Assembly (NCBI RefSeq): GCF_002993885.1
Contig: NZ_CM009578.1
Span: 3,122,009 to 3,186,008, forward strand
Length of the DNA: 64,000 nt
Source of the DNA: Sphingopyxis lindanitolerans
GTDB lineage: Bacteria; Pseudomonadota; Alphaproteobacteria; Sphingomonadales; Sphingomonadaceae
Direction: 5' to 3'
The translations under genes and the position numbers were made by a program. The stretch's first letter is position 1. Each line of letters starts with the position of its first letter. The notes beneath the pieces are model-generated. The model had not been told where the DNA came from. It saw only the letters and a list, made by a program, of their open reading frames with translations, and searched no databases. Below, in pieces: positions 24,281 through 32,046 of the stretch.

Positions 24281-25444
24281 CTATTGGGGTGGCGTCTTCT
24301 TGCGGGCGTTGGCGACGGCCTGTTCCTCCGCATCATAAGCGGCCGACGAGGCGGCATTCGCCGCTTCCTCAAGCTGCTCGACTCGCTGGCGATCGGCGTC
24401 CGACCAATTGGCGCGGTCATGGGCCGGATCGTTCATCGCGGCTTCGGTGGCGTCGGCCGCGGCTTGTGCTGCATCCGCCGCCGCCGCCGCTTCGGTGCTG
24501 GCGTCGTCGGCGGCATCGGCCGCTGCGTCAGCGGCTTCGACGGCCTCGGTCGCGACCTCGACCGGGGCGTCCCACTGGTCGCGATGCTCCTTGAGTTCCT
24601 TGACGCTGACCTTCATCAGCTTGGCAAGCTTCGCAAGCTCGGGGTCGCTCAGGTCGGCGAGCTGCTTTTCCTTGGGCAAATCCTTGAGCTGACCCTCGAT
24701 CTCGGGACCACGGTCGATGAATTTGTTCATCAGCGGCGGCACCGCCTTGATCATCGCCAGCATGACTTCGGGGTCGGCCTGCAGCGCCATCCATTCGGAC
24801 GCGAAGGCGCCGCCCGCGGGAGTCGCGAAAAAGCCGTTCATCTGGCTGAGCTGGTCGGCACTGAACTTGCGCGCATAGGCGTGGGCCAGGCCATTGCGCA
24901 TCGGCCCTTCCAGGTCCGACAATATTTCGCTGATCAGCGGCTTGGCGATCTGGGTGATCTGGTCTTCACGCTGCTGGCGCGCGGGGTCGAACATGTCGGC
25001 GACCGCGGCCTTGCTCTTGTCGTCGAGCGCCGCGATCTTCTCGCTGTCGACGCCGGTCTTGATCGACAGCATCACGTCCGACGTGCCGCCGAATTCGTCC
25101 ATCAGCCCCTTGAAAAGCTTGCCATAGAGATTGTCGAGCATCTTTTCGAGGCTGCCCGGCGGGACCAGCGCGGTCGTCGTCGCTTGGGCGAGCGCGAGCT
25201 GCGCCGGGGCGATCGGCGGCAGCTTGTCGGTGCCGAAGATCTTTTCGATCATCGCGATCGCGGCGTCGATCTCCTTCTGCATCCTTGCCTTGGCGTCGAC
25301 CGTCATGGCCTCGTCGCTCATCGCATGGCCGTCCTCGGCTGGCGCGACGATCTCGGCCTCGGGCGCTTCCTCGGGTGCGGCGAAAGCCTGCGCGGGCGCG
25401 AATGCCATCGCGCCGGCGAGCAGCATCATTTTCCAGCTCGACAT
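24281..25444 (-). CDS. DUF2059-type secreted protein inside the glutamate synthase operon
   Basis: 387 residues from the ATG at 25444, which has AAGGAA upstream; a longer in-frame extension to 25975 is the shadow of gltD. A signal peptide (MMLLAGAMAFAPAQAFA) exports it to the periplasm. Residues of about 200-290 (YARKFSADQLSQMNGFFATP, GGAFASEWM) match the DUF2059 helical repeat. The C-terminal 90 residues are an Ala/Asp/Glu-rich coiled-coil-like tail. Function unknown. It starts 23 bases after gltD ends and ends 29 bases before gltB starts, so it is almost surely cotranscribed with both, although a periplasmic protein has no obvious role in a cytoplasmic glutamate synthase. Confidence 0.85.
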   Translation of the reverse strand: MSSWKMMLLAGAMAFAPAQAFAAPEEAPEAEIVAPAEDGHAMSDEAMTVDAKARMQKEIDAAIAMIEKIFGTDKLPPIAPAQLALAQATTTALVPPGSLEKMLDNLYGKLFKGLMDEFGGTSDVMLSIKTGVDSEKIAALDDKSKAAVADMFDPARQQREDQITQIAKPLISEILSDLEGPMRNGLAHAYARKFSADQLSQMNGFFATPAGGAFASEWMALQADPEVMLAMIKAVPPLMNKFIDRGPEIEGQLKDLPKEKQLADLSDPELAKLAKLMKVSVKELKEHRDQWDAPVEVATEAVEAADAAADAADDASTEAAAAADAAQAAADATEAAMNDPAHDRANWSDADRQRVEQLEEAANAASSAAYDAEEQAVANARKKTPPQ

Positions 25445-25467
25445 GATCGATTTTCCTTCCCTGTTGG

Positions 25468-26928
25468 TCATGCCGCCTTCTTCTCGTCTTTCGCTTTCGC
25501 CTTCAACCATTTTGCCATCTGGTCGCTGACGTCGCGCCCGTCGCGGATGCCCCAGACGACCAGGCTGGCGCCGCGGACGATGTCGCCCGCCGCAAAGACC
25601 CCCGGCAGGCTGGTCATCATCGTCTGGTGATCGACGCGCAGCGTGCCCCAGCGCGTGACGGACAGGTCGGGCGAACCGAACAGATGCGGCAGTTCCTCGG
25701 GATCGAAACCGAGCGCCTTGATGACCATGTCGGCGGGCAGGTCGAAACTGCGGCCCGGATCGGGCTCGGGACTGCGGCGGCCGCTCGCGTCGGGCGCGCC
25801 GAGGCGCATGGCCTGCGCCGCGACCTGCTTGACCGCCCCATTCTTTCCTACTGTTGCGCCGGCGGTGAAGCGCTCGGGCGCCGACAGCCAGACGAACTCG
25901 ACGCCTTCTTCCTCGGCATTGGCGACCTCGCGCTGCGACCCCGGCATATTCTCGCGGTCGCGGCGATAGAGGCATTTCACCGACTTTGCGCCCTGGCGGA
26001 CGGCGGTGCGGACGCAGTCCATCGCGGTATCGCCGCCGCCGACCACGACGACATGCTTGCCCCGGGCATCGAGGCTGCCGTCGTCGAAGGCGGGGACGTC
26101 GTCGCCAAAGCTCTTGCGGTTCGAGGCGATCAGATAGTCGAGCGCCGCGATCACGCCTTCGGCGCCGCTCCCCGGCACATTGATCTCGCGCGCCTTGTAG
26201 ACGCCGGTCGCCACCAGAATCGCGTCATGCTTCGCGCGAAGCTGGTCGAGCGTCGCATCCTGGCCGACCGCGAAGCCGAGGTGGAAGTGGATGCCGCCTT
26301 CGACCAGCCGATCGATGCGGCGCATCACGACTTCCTTTTCGAGCTTGAAGCCCGGGATGCCATAGGTGAGCAGGCCGCCGGCGCGGTCGTGCCGGTCATA
26401 GACATGCACCTCATGCCCCATGACGCGCAGATATTCGGCGGCGGTCAGCCCGGCGGGCCCCGCGCCGATGACGCCGACCGACTGGCCGGTCGGCTTGCCC
26501 GGCTGGAGCGCCTCGACCCAGCCCTCGGCCCAGGCGGTATCGGTGATATATTTCTCGACGCTGCCGATCGTCACCGCGCCATGGCCCGAAAATTCGATCA
26601 CGCAATTGCCTTCGCACAGGCGATCCTGCGGGCAGATGCGGCCGCAGATCTCGGGCATGGTCGAGGTCGCGTTGCTCAGCTCATAGGCTTCGCGCAGCCG
26701 TCCCTCGGCGGTCAGGCGCAACCAGTCGGGGATATGGTTTTGCAGCGGGCAATGCACCGAGCAATAGGGCACGCCGCACTGCGAGCAGCGCGCCGCCTGC
26801 GCGTCGGCGTCCGGCGCGGCATAGCGCTCGGCAATCTCGCGAAAGTCGCGCGCGCGCTCGTCGGGCGCGCGCTTGTCCGGATAGGATTGGTCACGCCCCA
26901 CAAATTGGAGCATGCGGTCGGAAGCCAT
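25468..26928 (-). CDS. gltD: GltD: glutamate synthase (NADPH) small subunit
   Basis: 486 residues. It takes electrons from NADPH through FAD and iron-sulfur clusters to GltB. The N-terminal cluster region has AARCSQCGVPYCSVHCPLQN and a second Cys group ICGRICPQDRLCEGNC. The FAD site is VGVIGAGPAGLTAAEYLRVM and the NADPH site is VVVVGGGDTAMDCVRTAVRQ. The C-terminus has GVFAAGDIVRGASLVVWGIR. Length and order fit the family. It is the first gene of the operon; a palindrome about 70-90 bases upstream of its start is a candidate operator. Confidence 0.97.
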   Translation of the reverse strand: MASDRMLQFVGRDQSYPDKRAPDERARDFREIAERYAAPDADAQAARCSQCGVPYCSVHCPLQNHIPDWLRLTAEGRLREAYELSNATSTMPEICGRICPQDRLCEGNCVIEFSGHGAVTIGSVEKYITDTAWAEGWVEALQPGKPTGQSVGVIGAGPAGLTAAEYLRVMGHEVHVYDRHDRAGGLLTYGIPGFKLEKEVVMRRIDRLVEGGIHFHLGFAVGQDATLDQLRAKHDAILVATGVYKAREINVPGSGAEGVIAALDYLIASNRKSFGDDVPAFDDGSLDARGKHVVVVGGGDTAMDCVRTAVRQGAKSVKCLYRRDRENMPGSQREVANAEEEGVEFVWLSAPERFTAGATVGKNGAVKQVAAQAMRLGAPDASGRRSPEPDPGRSFDLPADMVIKALGFDPEELPHLFGSPDLSVTRWGTLRVDHQTMMTSLPGVFAAGDIVRGASLVVWGIRDGRDVSDQMAKWLKAKAKDEKKAA

Positions 26929-26994
26929 GCAATATCCCCTTCAGGCGAAGGGCGATGGCACGGCGCGAAATCGCCTGTCACGAGCAAAATGGCT

Positions 26995-27020
26995 ATTAGG
27001 TCAGTATTGATGACCTTAAT
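26995..27020. promoter_or_regulatory. Inverted-repeat candidate operator upstream of gltD
   Basis: AGGTCA (26998-27003) and TGACCT (27011-27016) form an inverted repeat with 7 bases between and AT-rich flanks, 67-92 bases before the gltD ATG. The regulator is unknown. Confidence 0.4.
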
Positions 27021-27086
27021 TCGACATCGGAGCGAGTTCAAATGGCGACGCGCAATAATCTTTCGCTTATTAGTATCGTTTCGGAC

Positions 27087-27887
27087 CTATCTCGTCCCAA
27101 GCCACGCCAGCGCCGCGACCCCAACGATGATTCGATACCAGGCGAAGGGGCCGAAGCCATAGCGGGTGACGACCGCCAGAAAGGCCTTGATCACCGCCCA
27201 GGCGACGACGAACGAGACCAGCGCGCCGACCGTGATCAGCCCGATGTCGTTCCGGGTGATCGCGTCGTGATGCTTGGCGAGTTGCAGCACCGTCGCGCCG
27301 GTCAGCGTCGGCAGCGCGAGGAAGAAGCTGAATTCGGCGGCGGTCTTGCGATCGACGCCGAGCGCCATCGCCCCCATGATCGTCGCGCCTGATCGGCTGA
27401 CCCCCGGGATCATCGCGATGCACTGGACCAGCCCGACGATGACCGACTGGCGGGTCGAAAGCGCCGCGACTCCGCCGCTCTCCTCCGGCTTGGCAAAACG
27501 CTCGACGAGCAGGATGCCGATGCCGCCGATGATCAGCGCCCAGGCGACGACGGTCGCATTCTCCAGCAACGCCTCGATCTGGTCGGCGAAGGCAAGGCCG
27601 AGCACGACCGCCGGAAGGAAGGCCAGCAGCAAATTGCGCACAAAGGCGATGGCGACCGGATCGCGCCGGAAAAAGCCGGTGGCCATGTCCCAGAACAAAT
27701 GCCGATAGAGGACGACGATCGCGAGGATCGCGCCCGGCTGGATCGCGATGTTGAACACCGCCCATTTCGAGGCATCATAGCCGAGAAGCTCGGTCGCGAG
27801 AATGAGGTGCCCCGTCGATGAGACGGGAAGAAATTCGGTCAGCCCCTCGACGATGCCGAGGATGATCGCGGTCAGCCAGATGCTCAT
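27087..27887 (-). CDS. uppP: UppP/BacA: undecaprenyl-diphosphatase
   Basis: 266 residues, polytopic inner membrane protein of usual length. It dephosphorylates undecaprenyl diphosphate to recycle the lipid carrier for peptidoglycan and surface polysaccharides. The two signature motifs are present: EGLTEFLPVSSTGHLIL near the N-terminus, with the catalytic Glu and Ser/His, and PGVSRSGATI in the middle with the essential Arg. About seven to eight hydrophobic segments. Overproduction gives bacitracin resistance in other bacteria. It lies upstream of gltD on the same strand, but about 158 bases and a candidate operator separate them. Confidence 0.96.
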   Translation of the reverse strand: MSIWLTAIILGIVEGLTEFLPVSSTGHLILATELLGYDASKWAVFNIAIQPGAILAIVVLYRHLFWDMATGFFRRDPVAIAFVRNLLLAFLPAVVLGLAFADQIEALLENATVVAWALIIGGIGILLVERFAKPEESGGVAALSTRQSVIVGLVQCIAMIPGVSRSGATIMGAMALGVDRKTAAEFSFFLALPTLTGATVLQLAKHHDAITRNDIGLITVGALVSFVVAWAVIKAFLAVVTRYGFGPFAWYRIIVGVAALAWLGTR

Positions 27888-27920
27888 GGGATTTCCATAT
27901 CAAGGTTGCGACAGGCGAAA

Positions 27921-27946
27921 GGGCGTCCGACCGTGGTCGGACGCCC
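27921..27946 (-). terminator. Strong terminator between the NDUFA9-like gene and uppP
   Basis: Perfect 12-bp stem: 27921-27932 pairs with 27935-27946 (GGGCGTCCGACC and its complement), minimal 2-base centre. On the minus strand it is followed by TTTC. It lies 99 bases after the stop of the NDUFA9-like gene. Confidence 0.75.
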
Positions 27947-28044
27947 CTGTCCATCACCAGCCCTACGCAGGCCAAGGCGATTTTTCCAGCGGCGATTTGA
28001 AAGCTGCGGCGGCGCGCGCGGCGCCGGTTCCGATCAGGCGGACG

Positions 28045-28995
28045 TCACGCGGTTTGGGCGAAGCGCCCGTGGCGGCGATACTGGACCAGCCAGCCGTCGG
28101 CGACTGCGTCGAGCGAGGTCGGCGTCACGCCGAGCCGGGCGAGCCCCGCCGCGCCGTCCGTGACGACATTGTCGTGCTGGAGCATCCGCCATTGATCGCT
28201 GGTGATCGGTGCCCCCGGCGCCCAGCCGAAAGCGGTCGCGATCACCCCCGACACCGCATCGGGAAGCGGAACGAACAGCCGCTTGCGCCCGGTCGCCTCG
28301 GCGACCCATTGCTGAAGCGCCGCCATTGTCAGCACCTCGGGCCCGCCGAGCTCGAAAATCTGGCCTGCGGTGCCCTCGCCGGGCGCGGCCCCCCCGCTGA
28401 GCGCGGCAACGACCGCGTCGGCGACATCGCCGACATAGACGGGCTGGAGCTTCGTCTTCGGCGCGATCACCGGAATGACCGGCAGGAAACGGATCAGCGC
28501 CGCAAAGCGGTTGATGAAGTGATCCTCGTGGCCGAACAGAATCGACGGGCGCAGGATCGTCGCGGCGGGAAAGGCGGCGCGGACGGCGGCCTCGCCTTCG
28601 CCCTTACTGCGGGCATAGGCCGACGCGCCTTCGGGATCGGCGCCGATGGCCGAGACATGGATGAGCGCGCGCACCCCCGCGGCCTTCGCGGCCGCGGCGA
28701 CGTGCCCGGCGCCATCCGCCTGCACGGCCTGCATGTCGTCAAAGCTGCCGGCGAGGTTGATGACCGCGTCGCTGCCCTGGACGGCACGCTGGACGCTCGC
28801 CGCGTCGCGGACGTCGGCGGCGACGAACTGCGTCTGGCCGAGCCCGCCGAGCGGTTTCAGGAACAAGGCCTTGCGCGGCTCGCGCTCGGCAACCCGCACG
28901 CGCGCGCCGCGCGTCAGCAGCCGCTGCACGACATAGCGGCCAAGGAAGCCGCTGCCGCCCAGCACGGTGATCAATTGTCCGTCGAGCTTGTGCAT
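28045..28995 (-). CDS. NDUFA9-like NAD(P)-binding protein (atypical SDR)
   Basis: 316 residues. An N-terminal Rossmann fold (LITVLGGSGFLGRYVVQRLL) binds NAD(P), with a basic second strand (VRVAEREPRK) suggesting preference for NADP(H). Its segments INLAGSF, LIHVSAIGAD and AYARSKGEGEAAV resemble the atypical short-chain dehydrogenase family of the mitochondrial complex I accessory subunit NDUFA9. Alphaproteobacterial members are annotated as complex I NDUFA9-family proteins; whether this one binds complex I is not known. It is the last chromosomal gene before tRNA-Leu and the mobile element. Confidence 0.85.
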   Translation of the reverse strand: MHKLDGQLITVLGGSGFLGRYVVQRLLTRGARVRVAEREPRKALFLKPLGGLGQTQFVAADVRDAASVQRAVQGSDAVINLAGSFDDMQAVQADGAGHVAAAAKAAGVRALIHVSAIGADPEGASAYARSKGEGEAAVRAAFPAATILRPSILFGHEDHFINRFAALIRFLPVIPVIAPKTKLQPVYVGDVADAVVAALSGGAAPGEGTAGQIFELGGPEVLTMAALQQWVAEATGRKRLFVPLPDAVSGVIATAFGWAPGAPITSDQWRMLQHDNVVTDGAAGLARLGVTPTSLDAVADGWLVQYRRHGRFAQTA

Positions 28996-29198
28996 GATGT
29001 TCGCCTGTATCCGATTCTCTTGAGCCGACGCGCGGGCGCGTCCAGCCGCTCCCCATGCCGCGAAGCCGCGCGCCGGGCAAGAGGGCAGGGGGGCCGCACC
29101 GACGCGAAACCGCCGGTCGCCGATAAAATATGCCGCGACATGCCCAGCGCGGTTGACAAGCCAAGCACCCCCCCGCTAAGCGCCCGCTCCTACCCCGT

Positions 29199-29285
29199 GC
29201 CCAGATGGCGGAATTGGTAGACGCACCAGCTTCAGGTGCTGGCGATCGCAAGGTCGTGGAGGTTCGAGTCCTCTTCTGGGCACCA
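29199..29285 (+). tRNA. tRNA-Leu(CAG), insertion target of the mobile element
   Basis: 87 bases including encoded CCA. The acceptor stem GCCCAGA pairs with TCTGGGC. The anticodon loop TTCAGGT in the stem CCAGC/GCTGG reads CAG, leucine. There is a long variable arm (CGATCGCAAGGTCGTG), as expected for Leu, and the T loop is TTCGAGT. Its last 18 bases are repeated at 57140-57157, so the 3-prime end of the gene is now supplied by the integrated element. Confidence 0.98.
29268..29285 (+). repeat. Left attachment site (att) within tRNA-Leu
   Basis: GTCCTCTTCTGGGCACCA, the T-arm and acceptor 3-prime end plus CCA of tRNA-Leu. It occurs identically at 57140-57157 in the same orientation. The flanks of the two copies differ on both sides. 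Confidence 0.92.
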
Positions 29286-29462
29286 AAACTCCTGCGGGAG
29301 TGGCACCAAAATCCTTGAAAAATCCGCAGAAATCTGCCATTTTTCGATGGATTTTGATGCCGCGTGTTTCACGCTGTTTCAGGCCGTGCCCCCACAATCT
29401 GGGGCATGGAACGGGGCATATGCCCCGACATGCCCCTTCCGTGCGAAAGGTCATGCCCCCAG

Positions 29463-30671
29463 ATGCCTATGATTGCCACGCAAATCCGGGCGTTTGCGCC
29501 CCGTGACACCCCCTACAAAAAGTCCGACGAGCGCGGCCTCTACCTGGAGGTCTTCCCGAACGGCTCCAAGCTCTGGCGATTGAAGTATTACACCGCCGGC
29601 AAGGAGAAGCGCCTCGCGCTGGGGGCATGGCCGGAAGTCAGCCTGCAGAAGGCCCGCCGCCTGCGGGATGAGCTGCGGCTGCGCATCGCTGATGGCGAAG
29701 ACCCGTCGCTTACCCGCAAGCGGGCGAAGGCCACGGCGAAGATCAGCGCAGCCAACACGTTCGAATCGGTCGCCAGCGAATACATCGAACAGAAGATGGT
29801 CGGAGAAGGTCGCGCCGAGGGCACGTTGCTTAAGGCGCGCTGGTTTCTCGATCTGCTTAAGCCTGCGATCGGCAGCATGCCGATCTCGGATGTCGATCCG
29901 CAGATGATGCTCGCGCCTCTCAAGAAGCTGGAGGCGCGCGGCAATCGGGAGACGGCGAAGAAATGCCGCTCCTTCGCGAGCCGCGTCTTTCGCTACGGTG
30001 CTGCGACCGGACGCTGTACCACCGATCCGACTGCCATCCTCAAGGGTGCCCTACTCACGCCCCAGGCACGCCACTACGCGGCGATCCTGGAGCCCGACAA
30101 GCTCGGCGCGCTCCTGCGTGCCATCAACGGCTTCGACTGCTACCCGATCACCAAACTGGCGCTGAAGATCGCGCCGCACATCTTCGTTCGTCCTGGTGAG
30201 ATGCGGCATGGCGACTGGGAGGAAATCGATCTGGACAAGGCTATCTGGACGATCCCGGCCGGCAAAATGAAAGCGCGGCGCACGCACGCCGTGCCCCTGT
30301 CGTCGCAGGTCGTCGAGCTGTTCAAAGAACTCAAGGATTTCACCGGCGGCAAAGGCTTCATGTTCCCGGCCTTCCACACCCGACTGAGACCGATGAGCGA
30401 AAACACGATCAATGCCGCGTTCCGCCGCATGGGCTTTTCCAAAGACGAAATGACCGCCCACGGCTTTCGCTCGACAGCATCAACGATGCTCAATGAAAGC
30501 GGGTTGTGGCATCCCGACGCCATCGAACGCGCCTTGGCTCACGGCGACAGCAACGCCATTCGCGGCACATACAACCGCGGTCACTATTGGGACGAGCGTG
30601 TCCGGATGGCGCAATGGTGGAGCGACTATCTTGACACCTTGCGGCGCGACGTTCCGCAGACCGGGCGCTAG
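29463..30671 (+). CDS. int: Site-specific tyrosine integrase (P4/DUF4102 type)
   Basis: About 402 residues from the ATG at 29463; the following ATG at 29469 is also possible, and both give the family opening ATQIRAFAPRDTPYKKSDER. The N-terminal DUF4102 arm-binding domain (GLYLEVFPNGSKLWRLKYYT, RLALGAWPEVSLQKAR) is followed by a core-binding domain and the catalytic domain. Catalytic residues visible are Arg in HIFVRPGEMRH, Lys in AGKMKARRTHAVPL, the HGFR box in MTAHGFRSTAS, a second His in ALAHGDSNAIRG and Tyr in RGTYNRGHYWDER. All key residues are present, so it should be active. It lies just inside the tRNA-Leu att site, the usual place for this class. Confidence 0.96.
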   Translation: MPMIATQIRAFAPRDTPYKKSDERGLYLEVFPNGSKLWRLKYYTAGKEKRLALGAWPEVSLQKARRLRDELRLRIADGEDPSLTRKRAKATAKISAANTFESVASEYIEQKMVGEGRAEGTLLKARWFLDLLKPAIGSMPISDVDPQMMLAPLKKLEARGNRETAKKCRSFASRVFRYGAATGRCTTDPTAILKGALLTPQARHYAAILEPDKLGALLRAINGFDCYPITKLALKIAPHIFVRPGEMRHGDWEEIDLDKAIWTIPAGKMKARRTHAVPLSSQVVELFKELKDFTGGKGFMFPAFHTRLRPMSENTINAAFRRMGFSKDEMTAHGFRSTASTMLNESGLWHPDAIERALAHGDSNAIRGTYNRGHYWDERVRMAQWWSDYLDTLRRDVPQTGR

Positions 30672-30689
30672 ACGTGCGGCTGTCGTCTG

Positions 30690-30722
30690 GGCTGGCCAGC
30701 GCCAGTGCGCGCTTGGCCAGCC
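30690..30722 (+). terminator. Terminator-like hairpin after the integrase
   Basis: GGCTGGCCA (30690-30698) pairs with TGGCCAGCC (30714-30722), and inner GCGC/GCGC can extend the stem. No T-run follows. It separates the integrase from the HNH gene. Confidence 0.5.
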
Positions 30723-30775
30723 AGGCATGACCTATCTCCCTTGCGCCCCGTATTCGGCTCGCTCACAAGACAGTC

Positions 30776-31591
30776 ATGGGGGACGAAAGCAGCATCCGGA
30801 AGGGCTGGAGTGAGGAGAAGACGGTTCTCGCACTCTACCTCTATTTCCAGCTGCCGTTCGGAAAGCTTCATTCGGGCAACCCGGAAATCCAGCAACTCGC
30901 CCATGCGATTGGTCGGTCGAGCAGCTCGGTCGCAATGAAGCTGTGCAACTTTGCGAGCCTCGATCCCAAGATCACGGAGAGCGGTCGCAAGGGGCTCGCT
31001 GGCGCTTCGCGGCTGGATCGCGAAACCTACGCCGAATTTGGCCAGGACTGGACCGGCCTCGTGGCCCGTGCCGAAGACCTGTGGACGGCACAGGTCGAGC
31101 CAAGTGAGACGGTGTTCGCCTCCACCCGGCTCAAAGACAAGCACAGCGAATTCCGTTTCGCCCCTTATGAGGGCGCTTCGACCATGCCGGCGCTCGTCAA
31201 TCAGCGCGTCGGCCAGGACTTTTTTCGCCGCGCGGTGCTGGCAAACTACGAAGAGACGTGCTGCATCACCGGGATCGCCGATCCGCGCCTGCTCACCGCA
31301 AGCCACATTAAGCCATGGGGCAAGGACACCGATAACCGGCACAATCCCGCCAATGGCTTGCTTCTGTCCGCAACCCTCGACCGCGCCTTCGATCGCGGAC
31401 TGATCACGGTCGATCGAAATCGCCGCATTCACGTCTCGCGGCAGCTTCGCGAAAGCCGCAGCCGGGACACCCGCGATTATTTCGTGCAGTTCGAACGAGT
31501 GACGCTGCGGCCGGCAATCAGGTTCGATCCCGAGCCGGCCTTCCTCGAATGGCACAACGACCATTGGTTTATCGACCGAAACGCCACCTGA
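30776..31591 (+). CDS. HNH endonuclease family protein (HNH_2 type)
   Basis: 271 residues. The N-terminal half (WSEEKTVLALYLYFQLPFGK, HAIGRSSSSVAMKLCNF) resembles a helical DNA-recognition region seen in restriction-like HNH proteins. The C-terminal half is the nuclease: CCITGIADPRLLTASHIKPW followed by NPANGLLLSATLDRAFDRGL, giving the His, Asn and second His/Asp of an HNH metal site. Proteins of this build are often encoded in defence islands and next to type I restriction genes. Here it stands 455 bases upstream of hsdR with its own hairpin at the stop codon, so it is likely a separate transcript. Whether it is a restriction enzyme by itself is not shown. Confidence 0.85.
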   Translation: MGDESSIRKGWSEEKTVLALYLYFQLPFGKLHSGNPEIQQLAHAIGRSSSSVAMKLCNFASLDPKITESGRKGLAGASRLDRETYAEFGQDWTGLVARAEDLWTAQVEPSETVFASTRLKDKHSEFRFAPYEGASTMPALVNQRVGQDFFRRAVLANYEETCCITGIADPRLLTASHIKPWGKDTDNRHNPANGLLLSATLDRAFDRGLITVDRNRRIHVSRQLRESRSRDTRDYFVQFERVTLRPAIRFDPEPAFLEWHNDHWFIDRNAT

Positions 31592-31604
31592 CGTGTCAGG
31601 TGGC
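31583..31604 (+). terminator. Palindrome overlapping the HNH stop codon
   Basis: GCCACCTGAC (31583-31592) and GTCAGGTGGC (31595-31604) form a perfect 10-bp inverted repeat with 2 central bases; the stop codon TGA is inside the left arm. It is either a compact terminator or a binding site. Confidence 0.55.
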
Positions 31605-32046
31605 GCGCCGCAATGCCACTCGGAGCGACTACTCCGGTTTATTGACGAGAGGGCCCTGCCCTCGGCGTTACCGCCAGGATCGCATAGCGATTCAGCGAAC
31701 AACGGCACCCTTGCTACGGCGCGAAGCCGCCGGACGCCCTGCGCGCGCGGAAGTGCGCCAGCGGGCGTCGGGCAATGAGAGAGGCAAGAGTGCCAGCGGG
31801 TCAGCTTAGGAAGCACCGCACCCTCAGGAGCGCGAAGCGCGGGACAGAGTGCGTCCACCGGAATTCCCGTTCCGCTTCCCTGCTCCCGATCGTCACCCGA
31901 ATGGGTCGGGACTACAGGCCCGGTCCGCACCAGCGGATAGAGCGGGTTGCCCTTGGGCAGCACTTCAACTGCAAACGCCACATCTCATTTCGGGTCTGAC
32001 GAAAATGCGAAACACTATGGTGCAATGACCAGGTCGGCGATAACCA
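31605..32046. other. Long leader region before hsdR, no gene called
   Basis: About 440 bases. The minus strand stays open here and across the HNH gene, but the peptide has no family resemblance and no start signal. The region likely holds the promoter of the seven-gene restriction operon. It is GC-rich at first and more mixed near hsdR. Confidence 0.4.

Noticed and set aside
30668..31981. A 437-codon minus-strand frame over the HNH gene and the hsdR leader
   Set aside because: Opposite a well-supported HNH gene; the part over the leader has no recognisable motif.
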